Source: Stutzerimonas stutzeri (GTDB lineage: Bacteria > Pseudomonadota > Gammaproteobacteria > Pseudomonadales > Pseudomonadaceae). From it: a stretch of 64,000 nucleotides of DNA. Shown one piece after another: positions 52,120 through 63,759 of the stretch. The notes under the pieces were generated by a model. The model was not told where the DNA came from. It saw nothing but the letters and a program-made list of their open reading frames with translations, and made no database searches. The DNA lies in NCBI RefSeq assembly GCF_009789555.1, contig NZ_CP046902.1, forward strand, positions 1,504,001-1,568,000, written 5' to 3'. The position numbers and the translations under genes are program-made. Numbering within the stretch: position 1 is the first letter of the stretch; each line of letters opens with the position of its first letter.

Positions 52120-53619
52120 ATGTCTCAGACCACCGATACCCTGCCCACCTCTTTATATTCAGCCGCACAAGTGCGTGCACTCGACGCGCGCCTGATCGCC
52201 GCCGGAACGCCCGGCTTCGAGCTGATGCAGCGTGCGGCGCATGCCGCCTGGCGTGCGCTACGCCGCCGCTGGCCTGGCGAGCAGCACATTACCGTGCTGG
52301 CAGGGCGCGGCAACAACGCGGGGGACGGCTATCTGATCGCGGCCTTGGCGCAGCGTGCCGGTCGTCGGGTTCAGGTGCTCGCGGTGGGTGATCCGCAGCA
52401 GTTGCAGGGCGACGCCGCGCTGGCCTTCGCCGAAGCACAGGCAGCCGGTGTGACGCCGCTGCCCTGGACACCGGACGCGATGCTGCGGGGCGTTCTGGTT
52501 GATGCACTGCTGGGCACCGGGCTCTGCGGTGAGGTTCGTGAGCCGTATGCGACGGTCATTCGTTCGATGAATCAGAGCGCGCTGCCGATCCTGGCGGTCG
52601 ATCTGCCATCCGGCCTTTGCGCCGATACCGGGCGCGTGCTGGGGCAGGCGGTGCGCGCCGACCTGACGGTGACCTTCATCGGCCTCAAGGTTGGACTGTT
52701 GACCGGCGAAGGCCCGGACCGGGTTGGCGAGCGGGTGTTCGACGATCTGCAGGCCGACGCCGCGATCCTCGAACAAGCCCAGGCCCGCGCCGAGCGTTTA
52801 TGCGTGGCGAATCTTCCTGTGTTGGCCCCTCGATCGCCGACCGCGCACAAGGGCAGTTTTGGCCAGGTGCTGGTGATCGGCGGCGATCTGGGGACAGGCG
52901 GTGCGGCCTTGCTCAGCGCCGAGGCGGCGCTGCGGACCGGGGCGGGGATGGTGACGCTGGCGACCCGGCCTGAACACGTGACGGCTGCGTTGGTTCGACG
53001 GCCGGAAATCATGTGCAGCGGCGTCGAGTCGACCTACGGCCTGGCAGCGCTGGCTCGGCGCGCCGACGTGGTGATAATCGGGCCAGGGCTGGGACAAGCC
53101 CCGTGGGGGCGCAGCCTGCTGTCACTGGCGCCGCAGTGCCGGGTGCCGCAAGTGTGGGATGCCGATGCGCTGAATCTGCTGGCCGAAGGCGCGGTCGAAC
53201 CGCCGGCCGATTGCCTGCTTACGCCGCACCCAGGCGAGGCCGCGCGTCTGCTGGGTATTTCGGTCGCCGAGGTCCAGGCGGATCGGCCCGCCGCAGTCCA
53301 GCAGTTGGCCATCCGTTACGGCTGTAGCGTGCTGCTCAAAGGCGCGGGTACGCTGATCGCAGACCCAACGGGTCGCTTGATGTTGTGTGATCGTGGCCAT
53401 CCGGCGATGGCCAGCGCAGGCCTTGGCGATGTCCTGGCGGGTGTCGCAGGGGCGTTGCTGGCACAAGGATTCGTGCCATTCGATGCGGCGTGCCTGGCGG
53501 TCTGGTTGCATGCCGTGGCCGGCGAGCGTGTCGGCGCGCAGGGCCGGGGGCTGGCTGCCGCCGATCTGATTCCCGCCATCCGCCAGTTGCTCGAGGAACA
53601 ATCGCCATGCAGGACGTGA
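52120..53619 (+). CDS. nnrD: Bifunctional NAD(P)HX epimerase/dehydratase NnrD
   Basis: A 499-residue two-domain repair enzyme for hydrated NAD(P)H. The N-terminal epimerase domain (about 1-215) carries LAGRGNNAGDGYLIAALAQ, DALLGTGL and VDLPSGLCADTG. The C-terminal ADP-dependent dehydratase (about 230-499) carries HKGSFGQVLVIGG, GPGLG, WDADALNLL, TPHPGEAARLL and AGLGDVLAG. It overlaps tsaE by 13 nt and starts the chain nnrD-tsaE-amiB-mutL-miaA-hfq-hflX-hflK-hflC common to Pseudomonas. Confidence 0.97.
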   Translation: MSQTTDTLPTSLYSAAQVRALDARLIAAGTPGFELMQRAAHAAWRALRRRWPGEQHITVLAGRGNNAGDGYLIAALAQRAGRRVQVLAVGDPQQLQGDAALAFAEAQAAGVTPLPWTPDAMLRGVLVDALLGTGLCGEVREPYATVIRSMNQSALPILAVDLPSGLCADTGRVLGQAVRADLTVTFIGLKVGLLTGEGPDRVGERVFDDLQADAAILEQAQARAERLCVANLPVLAPRSPTAHKGSFGQVLVIGGDLGTGGAALLSAEAALRTGAGMVTLATRPEHVTAALVRRPEIMCSGVESTYGLAALARRADVVIIGPGLGQAPWGRSLLSLAPQCRVPQVWDADALNLLAEGAVEPPADCLLTPHPGEAARLLGISVAEVQADRPAAVQQLAIRYGCSVLLKGAGTLIADPTGRLMLCDRGHPAMASAGLGDVLAGVAGALLAQGFVPFDAACLAVWLHAVAGERVGAQGRGLAAADLIPAIRQLLEEQSPCRT

Positions 53620-54077
53620 CGCTGTTTGCGGCAGATGAATCGGAGATGCTCGCGTTGGGTGCGCGCATTGCCCAGGCGACCGGTGGTCGGGGCGTGATTT
53701 ATCTGCACGGTGATCTCGGGGCCGGCAAGACGACGTTGTCACGCGGGCTGATTCGTGGGTTCGGCCATCAGGGCAAGGTCAAGAGTCCGACGTTCACCCT
53801 CGTCGAGCCCTACGAAACGCCGGGGGCGCGTGTCTTCCATTTCGACCTGTATCGGCTCGTCGACCCGGAGGAGCTGGAATTCCTGGGCATTCGCGACTAT
53901 TTCGAAGGCGACGCGCTGTGCCTGGTAGAGTGGCCAGAACGTGGCGCCGGCATTTTGCCAAAGGCCGACCTGGACATTACCATTACGCCCGAAGGCGCCG
54001 CCCGCTCGCTGCGTCTGACGCCGCGGGGCGAGCGCGGGGTTGGCTGGTGTTCTGTCCTGACCATCGGTAATCAATGA
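53607..54077 (+). CDS. tsaE: tRNA t6A biosynthesis ATPase TsaE
   Basis: A 156-residue small ATPase that works with TsaB and TsaD to add threonylcarbamoyl groups to A37 of ANN-decoding tRNAs. Walker A HGDLGAGKTTLSRGL, SPTFTLVEPYE and FDLYRLVDPEELEFLG are present, plus the VEWPERG Walker B-like segment. The ATG at 53607 lies inside the nnrD 3' end. Its stop overlaps amiB by ATGA. Confidence 0.97.
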   Translation: MQDVTLFAADESEMLALGARIAQATGGRGVIYLHGDLGAGKTTLSRGLIRGFGHQGKVKSPTFTLVEPYETPGARVFHFDLYRLVDPEELEFLGIRDYFEGDALCLVEWPERGAGILPKADLDITITPEGAARSLRLTPRGERGVGWCSVLTIGNQ

Positions 54078-55506
54078 ACAACATGGGGTTGGGTATGCGC
54101 ATGCGCGCGCTGGTAAGTGGTTTGGCATTGATGCTCGCGGCCGTGCAGGTCCTGGCTGCTTCCGACGTGCAGAGCGTGCGTTTGTGGAGAGCGCCGGACA
54201 ATACCCGTCTGGTGTTCGATCTTTCTGGCCCGGTTAAACACAACGTCTTTACCCTGACGGCCCCGGATCGCATCGTGATCGATGTCGACGGCGGTAATCT
54301 GCCCAGGCCGTTCGAGCAGTTGCCGTTGAAAAACACGCCTATTTCCGGTCTGCGTGCGGCCAAGTACGACGCCGATACGCTGCGCGTGGTCATCGACCTT
54401 TCGGCGCAGGTCACGCCCAAGAGTTTTACCCTCACGCCCAATCAGCAGTACGGCCATCGACTCGTGGTCGACCTGTATGACGAGGGCGCCGAGCCGTCGG
54501 CGACGTCGGACGTTCCTGCCACGAGTTCGCCAGGCACGCCTGCCGCGCCCGTGTCGCCAACCCTGCCAGCGCTGAAGTTGCCGCCATTGCCGAGCAGCAA
54601 GCGTGACATCGTTATCGCCATCGACGCCGGCCATGGCGGCGAAGATCCTGGAGCGATCGGGCCGGGCAAGGTCTACGAAAAGAGCGTGGTGCTGCAGATA
54701 TCCAAGGAGCTTCAGCGCCAGATAAATGCCGAAAAGGGCTTTCGTGCCGAGCTGGTGCGAACCGGCGATTATTTCATCCCGTTGCGCAAGCGCACCGAGA
54801 TCGCACGCAAGAAGGGCGCGGATCTTTTCGTCTCGATACATGCCGATGCCGCGCCGCGCTCGGCGGCCTATGGCGCGTCGGTGTTCGCGTTGTCGGATCG
54901 CGGCGCGACTTCGGAAACCGCGCGCTGGCTCGCCGACAGTGAAAACCGTTCGGACCTGATCGGCGGGGCCGGCAATGTCAGCCTCGGCGACAAGGATCAG
55001 ATGCTTGCCGGTGTCCTGCTGGACCTGTCGATGACGGCGTCTTTGTCGTCCAGCCTCAATGTCGGTCAGAAAGTGTTGAGCAACATGGGGCGCATCACCC
55101 CGTTGCATAAAAGCCGCGTCGAGCAGGCTGGATTCATGGTGCTGAAATCCCCTGACATCCCGTCGATCCTGGTGGAGACAGGCTTCATTTCCAACCCGTC
55201 CGAAGCACGCAAGTTGCAGACTGCGTCCCACCAGCAATCGCTGGCTCGCTCGATTCACAGTGGCGTGCGGCAGTTCTTCCACGAGAACCCACCCCCCGGC
55301 ACCTATATCGCCTGGCTGCGTGATTCCGGCAAGATTGCCAGCGCCCCGCGCGAGCATGTTGTCCGCTCCGGCGAAAGCCTGGCGTTGCTTGCCGCGCGCT
55401 ATCAGATCAGCCTGCCGGCATTGCGCAATGCGAATGGTCTGAAAAGCGATGTGATCAAGGTCGGTCAGACGCTGAACATTCCGGCCACGACCCTGGCTTC
55501 GCAACC

Positions 55507-55510
<4 letters not shown>
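54074..55510 (+). CDS. amiB: N-acetylmuramoyl-L-alanine amidase AmiB
   Basis: A 478-residue periplasmic amidase that splits septal peptidoglycan during cell separation. It has a signal peptide to about residue 29, an AMIN domain (about 32-140), a Pro/Thr/Ala linker, a zinc amidase_3 domain (about 176-390) with IDAGHGGEDPGAIG, an inner Glu and SIHADA, and a C-terminal LysM domain (about 430-475). The stop codon overlaps mutL by ATGA. Confidence 0.96.
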
Positions 55511-57384
<1,874 letters not shown>

Positions 57385-57459
57385 CTTGCCGTTGTGCGGC
57401 ATCCCTGCCCGCGGATCGATCCACGCCGTCTAACCGAACCACTTCCAGTCGAGCCCTCG

Positions 57460-58431
57460 ATGTCCCGATTACCCCCTGCCATCTTTCTCATGGGTCCCAC
57501 GGCCGCCGGCAAGACCGACCTGGCCATCGAGCTTGCCCGGCAGTTGCCCTGCGACTTGATCAGTGTCGATTCGGCGCTGGTGTACCGGGGGATGGACATC
57601 GGTACTGCGAAGCCGTCAGCCGAGGTGTTGCGGGCGTTTCCGCACCGACTGATCGATATCCGCGACCCGGCGCAAAGCTACTCGGCGGCCGACTTCGTCG
57701 AGGATGCGCTGGCGGCGATGGCGCAGAGCACTGCGGCTGGACGCATCCCGTTACTGGTTGGCGGGACCATGCTCTACTTCAAGGCGCTGAGCGAGGGGCT
57801 CGCGGACATGCCCGCTGCCGACGTCGCGGTGCGCGCGGAGCTGGAGGCGCAGGCGCGCGTGCAAGGGCTGGCGTCTTTGCATCGGCAACTGGCCGAGGTG
57901 GATCCGGAGTCGGCGCTGCGGATTCACCCCAATGATCCGCAGCGCCTTGTCAGGGCGCTGGAGGTCTACCGGGTCAGTGGTATCAGCATGAGTGAGCACC
58001 GTGCCCGACAAAGGTTGCAAAAAGCTGGAGCGGGCACGCCAGACGGCCTCGTCTTGCCTTATACTGTCGCGCAGTTGTCCGTTGCGCCCGCGCAGCGACA
58101 CGTCTTGCACCAGCGTATCGAACAACGCTTCGTGGCAATGGTTGAACAGGGCTTTGTCGAAGAGGTCGAAGCCCTTCGTAGGCGTAGCGATCTGCATCCC
58201 GAACTGCCTTCCATGCGCGCCGTAGGCTATCGTCAGGTCTGGAATTATCTGGATGGTGCCTGCTCGCGAGAGGAAATGGTTCAGCGCGGCGTCATCGCTA
58301 CTCGGCAATTGGCCAAGCGTCAATTGACCTGGCTGCGAGGATGGGAAGGCGTTCACTGGCTGGAAAGCTCGGCCTGCGACAATCTGCCGCGAGCATTGAA
58401 ATACTTGGAGAGGCTCACCATATTGAGCTGA
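57460..58431 (+). CDS. miaA: tRNA dimethylallyltransferase MiaA
   Basis: A 323-residue enzyme that adds a dimethylallyl group to A37 of UNN-decoding tRNAs. The P-loop GPTAAGKTDLAIELA, ISVDSALVYRGMDIGTAKP, the DIRDPAQSYSAADF block and VGGTMLYFKAL, plus the C-terminal RRSDLHPELPSMRAVGYRQVWNY, are characteristic. The ATG at 57460 matches the family start (SRLPPAIFLMG). It is 75 nt after mutL, with hfq about 90 nt downstream. Confidence 0.97.
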   Translation: MSRLPPAIFLMGPTAAGKTDLAIELARQLPCDLISVDSALVYRGMDIGTAKPSAEVLRAFPHRLIDIRDPAQSYSAADFVEDALAAMAQSTAAGRIPLLVGGTMLYFKALSEGLADMPAADVAVRAELEAQARVQGLASLHRQLAEVDPESALRIHPNDPQRLVRALEVYRVSGISMSEHRARQRLQKAGAGTPDGLVLPYTVAQLSVAPAQRHVLHQRIEQRFVAMVEQGFVEEVEALRRRSDLHPELPSMRAVGYRQVWNYLDGACSREEMVQRGVIATRQLAKRQLTWLRGWEGVHWLESSACDNLPRALKYLERLTILS

Positions 58432-58521
58432 CACTGCAATTTGACCGGCTATATTCAATCCTTGATCGGCCGTGTTCGATTCTAAAAAATTAATGAAAAG
58501 ATCCTTTAAGGAGTGCGGCAC

Positions 58522-58776
58522 ATGTCAAAAGGGCATTCGCTACAAGACCCTTACCTGAACACTTTACGTAAGGAACGCGTTCCGGTTTCCATCTACCTGG
58601 TCAACGGTATCAAGCTGCAGGGCCAGATCGAATCATTCGACCAGTTCGTCATCCTCTTGAAGAACACTGTCAGTCAGATGGTCTACAAGCATGCTATCTC
58701 GACCGTCGTTCCCGGTCGTCCGGTGCGCCTGCCCGCGGCCGGCGATGCAGAGCAGACCGAGTCGGGTAACGACTAA
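58522..58776 (+). CDS. hfq: RNA chaperone Hfq
   Basis: An 84-residue Hfq with the Sm1 and Sm2 motifs: GHSLQDPYLNTLRKERVPV at the start, VNGIKLQGQIESFDQF, and VYKHAISTVVP. It assembles as a hexamer that pairs small RNAs with mRNA. The ATG at 58522 follows AAGGAG at 8 nt. It ends 12 nt before hflX, in the standard miaA-hfq-hflX order. Confidence 0.98.
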   Translation: MSKGHSLQDPYLNTLRKERVPVSIYLVNGIKLQGQIESFDQFVILLKNTVSQMVYKHAISTVVPGRPVRLPAAGDAEQTESGND

Positions 58777-58788
58777 AGGGGGCTTTCT

Positions 58789-60090
58789 TTGTTCTTCGAA
58801 CGTCCCGGTGGTGGTGAGCGGGCTATCCTGGTTCATCTGGATGGTCAGGATCCAGCGGCGCGTGAAGACCCTCAGGAGTTTCGGGAGCTGGCACGGTCAG
58901 CCGGCGCCGAAACCGTCGGTTTCGTCAATGTGGCCAAGCATCAGCCTTCCGCCAAGTTTCTGATCGGCAGCGGAAAGGTCGAAGAGCTGCACGATCTCGT
59001 CAAGGACGGCGAGGTTGAGCTGGTCATCTTCAACCACACGCTGACTCCCAGTCAGGAGCGCAACCTCGAGCGCGCGCTCGAATGCCGTGTGCTCGATCGA
59101 ACCGGCCTGATCCTCGATATTTTCGCCCAGCGAGCCCGCACCCACGAAGGCAAGCTGCAGGTCGAGCTGGCTCAGTTGGAGCACATGAGTACGCGGCTTG
59201 TGCGTGGCTGGACTCACCTTGAGCGGCAAAAGGGTGGTATCGGTCTGCGTGGCCCGGGTGAGACCCAGCTGGAAACGGACCGTCGCCTGTTGCGTGTGCG
59301 TATCCGTCAGATCAAGCAGCGCCTGGAAAAGGTTCGTGGCCAGCGTGAGCAGGCCCGCCGCGGGCGTCGCCGTGCCGATATTCCGCTGATTTCGCTGGTG
59401 GGCTACACCAACGCGGGTAAGTCCACGCTGTTCAATGCCTTGACCGACTCCGAGGTCTACGCGGCCAACCAGCTGTTCGCCACGCTCGACCCGACCTTGC
59501 GTCGCCTGGAACTGGACGATCTGGGGCCGGTGGTGCTGGCCGACACGGTGGGCTTCATCCGTCATTTGCCGCACAAACTGGTCGAATCCTTCCGGGCCAC
59601 GCTTGAAGAGTCGAGCAATGCCGACCTGCTGCTGCACGTTATCGATGCGCACGAGCCCGAGCGAGATCAGCAGATCGAGCAGGTGTTGGCGGTGCTGACC
59701 GAAATCGGCGCGCATGAGTTGCCGATTCTGGAGGTCTACAACAAGGTGGATCTGCTGGACGGTATCGAGCCGCAGATCCAGCGTAACGCCGACGGTGTGC
59801 CGCAGCGCGTCTGGGTGTCGGCCCAGCAGGGGCTGGGGCTCGACCTGTTGAAGCAGGCGGTCGCGGAGTTGCTCGGCAATGACCTGTTCGTCGGCACGCT
59901 TCGGCTCTCGCAGGACCTTGGCCGCTTGAGGGCGCAGCTGTTCGAACTGGGTGCGGTGCAATCCGAGTCGCATGACGACGAGGGTGGCAGTTTGCTGGAT
60001 GTGCGGTTACAGCGTGTCGAGTTGCACCGCCTGATCAGTCGCGCAGGCTTCGAGGCGGAGCAGTTCTTCGAGCAACACACTTTGCAATAA
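58789..60090 (+). CDS. hflX: GTPase HflX
   Basis: A 433-residue ribosome-associated GTPase that splits stalled or heat-damaged ribosomes. Its N-terminal domain holds VNVAKHQPSAKFLIGSGKVEEL, and the G domain has G1 GYTNAGKST, G3 DTVGFIRHLP and G4 NKVD. The start is a TTG, as no ATG fits the family N-terminus (FFERPGGGERA), and AAAGGGGG lies just upstream. Read-through from hfq is likely. Confidence 0.96.
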   Translation: MFFERPGGGERAILVHLDGQDPAAREDPQEFRELARSAGAETVGFVNVAKHQPSAKFLIGSGKVEELHDLVKDGEVELVIFNHTLTPSQERNLERALECRVLDRTGLILDIFAQRARTHEGKLQVELAQLEHMSTRLVRGWTHLERQKGGIGLRGPGETQLETDRRLLRVRIRQIKQRLEKVRGQREQARRGRRRADIPLISLVGYTNAGKSTLFNALTDSEVYAANQLFATLDPTLRRLELDDLGPVVLADTVGFIRHLPHKLVESFRATLEESSNADLLLHVIDAHEPERDQQIEQVLAVLTEIGAHELPILEVYNKVDLLDGIEPQIQRNADGVPQRVWVSAQQGLGLDLLKQAVAELLGNDLFVGTLRLSQDLGRLRAQLFELGAVQSESHDDEGGSLLDVRLQRVELHRLISRAGFEAEQFFEQHTLQ

Positions 60091-60187
60091 AGCTCGGGGG
60101 GCTTTTGAGCCGTTCGATCCGGGCTTTCGGTAGCATTGGCGGGCGCGCCGTTGGCGCGTCTTTAGCTTTATTTGAATGGAGAGCGCT

Positions 60188-61369
60188 ATGGCTTGGAATG
60201 AGCCGGGTGGCAACTCGAACAACCAGGATCCCTGGGGGAGCGGTGGCGGTGGTCGTCGCGGCGGTGGCGATCAAAAGGGTCCGCCGGACCTGGATGAGGC
60301 TTTCCGCAAATTACAGGACAGCCTCAATGGCATGTTCGGCGGCAAGAAGCGCAGTGGCGGTTCGCCCGGTGGCGGCACTGGCCGGCGTGGCGGATTCGGG
60401 CTGGTCTGGGTCGGTCTGGTATTGCTGCTCGCCGTCTGGCTGTTCAACGCGATCTATATCGTCGACGAGCAGGAACAGGCCGTGGTGCTGCGCCTGGGTA
60501 AATATCACGAGACCGTAGGGCCGGGTCTTAACATCTATTTCCCGCCATTCGACCGCAAGTACCAGGCTAACGTCACCCGCGAGCGCTCCTACAGCAAGCA
60601 AGGGCAGATGCTCACCGAGGACGAGAACATCATCGAAGTGCCACTGACCGTGCAGTACAAGATCAGCGATCTGCAGGCCTTCGTGCTCAATGTCGAAGAG
60701 CCTGAAGCGTCATTGCAGCATGCGACGGATAGCGCCGTGCGCCACGTGGTGGGTTCGACCGCCATGGATCAGGTGTTGACCGAAGGCCGTGAAGCCATGG
60801 CGGGCGAGGTGAAAGAGCGGCTGCAGCGTTTCCTCGACAACTACGGTACCGGCATCATCGTGACCCAGGTCAACCTGCAGAGCGCGGCGGCCCCGCGTGA
60901 AGTGCAGGAAGCCTTCGATGATGTGATCCGTGCGCGTGAAGACGAGCAGCGCGAGAAGAACCAGGCCGAGTCCTACGCCAATGGCGTCATCCCCGAGGCT
61001 CGTGGTCAGGCCCAGCGCATGCTGGAAGAGGCGAGCGGCTACCGTGATGCGGTGATCTCTCGTGCGCAGGGTGAGGCAGACCGCTTCTCCAAGCTGGTTG
61101 CCGAGTATCGCAAGGCGCCGGATGTGACGCGTGAGCGCCTGTACCTGGAAACCATGCAGGAGTTGATGAGCAACACCAGCAAGGTGCTCGTGACCGGCGA
61201 AAGTGGGCAGAACAACCTGCTCTATCTGCCGCTCGACAAGATGATCAACAGTCGTGGTGCCACCACCGAGCGGTCTGCGCCGGCATCCACCTCGGGCGCT
61301 TCGACTCAGACTACACGGCTGCCTCCGGAGCTGGATCCGCGTGAAGTGCGTACAAGGGAGGTCCGCTAA
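60188..61369 (+). CDS. hflK: Membrane protease regulator HflK
   Basis: A 393-residue SPFH/band-7 protein with a Gly/Asn-rich cytoplasmic N-terminus (AWNEPGGNSNNQDPWGSGGG), one membrane helix (about 75-95, FGLVWVGLVLLLAVWLFNAIY), and the SPFH domain from about 100. With HflC it forms the large periplasmic cage that gates FtsH. The ATG at 60188 has GGAG upstream, and its stop overlaps the hflC start (TAATG). Confidence 0.96.
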   Translation: MAWNEPGGNSNNQDPWGSGGGGRRGGGDQKGPPDLDEAFRKLQDSLNGMFGGKKRSGGSPGGGTGRRGGFGLVWVGLVLLLAVWLFNAIYIVDEQEQAVVLRLGKYHETVGPGLNIYFPPFDRKYQANVTRERSYSKQGQMLTEDENIIEVPLTVQYKISDLQAFVLNVEEPEASLQHATDSAVRHVVGSTAMDQVLTEGREAMAGEVKERLQRFLDNYGTGIIVTQVNLQSAAAPREVQEAFDDVIRAREDEQREKNQAESYANGVIPEARGQAQRMLEEASGYRDAVISRAQGEADRFSKLVAEYRKAPDVTRERLYLETMQELMSNTSKVLVTGESGQNNLLYLPLDKMINSRGATTERSAPASTSGASTQTTRLPPELDPREVRTREVR

Positions 61370-62241
61370 TGAGCAATAAGTCCCTGACCGCCCTGATTGT
61401 GGGGGTCGTGCTGGCGATCGTGATGTGGAACAGCTTCTACATCGTCTCGCAGACCGAGCGTGCGGTGATGCTGCGCTTCGGCCGTATCGTCGAGCCCGAT
61501 GTGAAGCCGGGTCTTCATTTGAAGATTCCTTACGTGAACAGCGTACGCAAGTTCGACGCGCGCCTGATGACGCTTGATACCAGCACGGCACGCTTCCTGA
61601 CGCTGGAAAAGAAAGCGTTGATGGTCGATTCCTACGCCAAGTGGCGTGTGGATGATGCCGAGCGGTTCTACACCGCAACGTCCGGTATGAAGCAGATTGC
61701 CGATGAGCGCCTGGCGCGTCGCCTTGAGGCTGCGCTGCGCGATCAGTTCGGTAAGCGAACCCTGCACGAATCGGTGTCGGGTCAGCGCGATGAGCTGATG
61801 AGCCTGGTGACCAACAGCCTGAATCGGGCGGCGCAGCAGGAGCTTGGAATCGAGGTGCTCGATGTGCGCGTCAAGGGCATCGATCTTCCACGTGAAGTGA
61901 ACCGCAGCGTGTTCGAACGCATGAGCTCCGAGCGTGAACGTGAGGCACGCGAGCATCGGGCCAAAGGTAAGGAACTGGCCGAAGGCATCCGTGCTGACGC
62001 CGACCGTCAGCGCCGGGTGCTGCTGGCCGAAGCCTTCCGCGAAGCCGAGGAGCTGCGTGGTGACGGTGATGCTCAGGCGGCTGCCATCTACGCCGCGGCT
62101 TACGGTCAGGATCGCGAGTTCTATGCGTTCCATCGTAGCTTGCAGGCCTATCGCGAAAGCTTCGCCACCAAGGAAGATGTGCTGGTGCTCGATCCCAAAA
62201 GCGATTTCTTCCGCTATCTGGAATCTTCCACGGCACAATGA
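61369..62241 (+). CDS. hflC: Membrane protease regulator HflC
   Basis: A 290-residue SPFH protein with an N-terminal signal anchor (about 5-25) and an SPFH domain (VSQTERAVMLRFGRIVEPDVKPG), followed by a long coiled-coil with many Glu/Arg residues (SSEREREAREHRAKGKEL). It partners with HflK to regulate FtsH. It is followed after about 70 nt by a strong terminator. Confidence 0.97.
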   Translation: MSNKSLTALIVGVVLAIVMWNSFYIVSQTERAVMLRFGRIVEPDVKPGLHLKIPYVNSVRKFDARLMTLDTSTARFLTLEKKALMVDSYAKWRVDDAERFYTATSGMKQIADERLARRLEAALRDQFGKRTLHESVSGQRDELMSLVTNSLNRAAQQELGIEVLDVRVKGIDLPREVNRSVFERMSSEREREAREHRAKGKELAEGIRADADRQRRVLLAEAFREAEELRGDGDAQAAAIYAAAYGQDREFYAFHRSLQAYRESFATKEDVLVLDPKSDFFRYLESSTAQ

Positions 62242-62310
62242 GCCTGAGTTCACCCGCCGGACGATGCCGTCCAGCGGGTGACCCATTGGCGAAACATTGT
62301 TATGATCGAC

Positions 62311-62336
62311 AAGCCGGGCAAAACCCGGCTTTTTTG
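62311..62336 (+). terminator. Rho-independent terminator after hflC
   Basis: AAGCCGGG and CCCGGCTT pair with a short AAAA-type loop and are followed by TTTTT on the plus strand. It separates the miaA-hflC operon from hisZ. Confidence 0.9.
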
Positions 62337-62484
62337 CGTCTGCGCCCCAGTGGAAAGCAGACTGATCCGTGCATGGTTAGCCATGGTTCGAACACAATCG
62401 CACGCGACCGATGGGCAGCTCAGGCTATGGCCCCGGTGTTCGTCTGCTTGACTAGGCTTGCCGTATCGAGAGGTGATTGGCGAA

Positions 62485-63672
62485 ATGGCAACGGTAGACC
62501 GCTGGCTACTGCCAGATGGCATCGAAGAGGTGCTGCCGCCGGAGGCGGCGCGTATCGAAACCGCACGACGTCGTGTATTGGATCTGTTCCAGCGCTGGGG
62601 CTACGAGCTGGTCATCACGCCTCACGTGGAGTTTCTCGAGTCGCTGCTCACGGGCGCGGGGCAGGATCTTGATCTGAAAACCTTCAAGGTCATCGATCCG
62701 TTGTCGGGACGGCAGATGGGCTTGCGCGCCGACATCACGCCGCAGGTAGCACGCGTCGATGCCCACACCTTGCGCCGCGAAGGTCCGAGCCGGCTGTGTT
62801 ATGCCGGTAGCGTACTGCATGCCAAGCCGCAGGCGCTCGCCACGTCCCGCAGCCCGATTCAGCTGGGCGCGGAGCTCTACGGCGATAGCAGTACTTCCAG
62901 TGACCTCGAGGTGATCAGCCTGATGCTGGAAACCCTCAGCCTCGCCGATGTGCCGGACGTGCACATGGATCTGGGGCATGTGGGGATCTATCGCGGATTG
63001 GCGCGCGCGGCAGGCCTGTCCGGCGACGCCGAGCAGCGCCTGTTCGATGCGCTTCAGCGTAAAGCGATGGACGAGATTTTCGTATTGACGGCCGATGTCG
63101 AGCCTGCCCTGGCCAGCATGCTGCGTGCCTTGGCGCGACTCTGTGGCGGACGCGAGACGCTCGATGCGGCGCGCGCCGTCCTGGCTGAGGCGCCGGCGGT
63201 GGTGCGCGACGCGCTCGAGGGACTGATTCATATCGCCGACCAATTGGCGGTGCGCTATCCGCAATTGCCGTTGTATTTCGATCTCGGCGAACTGCGCGGC
63301 TATCACTACCACACCGGCGTGGTCTTCGCGGTATTCGTCCCAGGTGTCGGCCAGTCGATCGCTCAGGGCGGCCGTTATGACGACATCGGTGCGGATTTCG
63401 GCCGGGCGCGTCCGGCGACGGGGTTTTCGACGGACCTGAAGACATTGGTCAGCCTGGGTAATGCCGCGCTCGTGACGTCTGTAGTGGGAATATGGGCGCC
63501 ATACGGCACCGATCCTGCGCTGTGGCAGGCGGTCTGTCGTCTGCGTGAGCAGGGTGAGCGTGTCGTGCAGGCGCTCGATGGCCAGCAGGATGATGCGGCA
63601 TCGGGCGTGGGCTGCGACCGGCAGCTATTGTTGCATGAGGGTTCCTGGACCGTAGCGCCGCTGGCCCGCTGA
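62485..63672 (+). CDS. hisZ: ATP phosphoribosyltransferase regulatory subunit HisZ
   Basis: A 395-residue paralogue of class II histidyl-tRNA synthetase that lacks aminoacylation function and activates the short HisG for the first step of histidine synthesis. It has the tRNA-synthetase-like LPDGIEEVLPPEAARIETARR, FLESLLTGAGQDLDLKTFKVIDPLSGRQMGLRADITPQVAR, and RGYHYHTGVVFAVF and QGGRYDDIGADFGRARPATGFS blocks. The ATG at 62485 fits the family start. purA follows after about 87 nt. Confidence 0.96.
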   Translation: MATVDRWLLPDGIEEVLPPEAARIETARRRVLDLFQRWGYELVITPHVEFLESLLTGAGQDLDLKTFKVIDPLSGRQMGLRADITPQVARVDAHTLRREGPSRLCYAGSVLHAKPQALATSRSPIQLGAELYGDSSTSSDLEVISLMLETLSLADVPDVHMDLGHVGIYRGLARAAGLSGDAEQRLFDALQRKAMDEIFVLTADVEPALASMLRALARLCGGRETLDAARAVLAEAPAVVRDALEGLIHIADQLAVRYPQLPLYFDLGELRGYHYHTGVVFAVFVPGVGQSIAQGGRYDDIGADFGRARPATGFSTDLKTLVSLGNAALVTSVVGIWAPYGTDPALWQAVCRLREQGERVVQALDGQQDDAASGVGCDRQLLLHEGSWTVAPLAR

Positions 63673-63759
63673 TGCGGGCCCTGGCTGAGCGCGCCAGGCT
63701 GTTTTCCAGATTTTTTCGCCGGTCCTGGACCGGTATGCTTCGCCAAGAGGACAAGGTTT

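Noticed and set aside
54071..55504. Minus-strand frame of 477 codons over amiB
   Set aside because: It mirrors amiB almost end to end. amiB has a signal peptide, an amidase site and a LysM domain, while the mirror frame has none.
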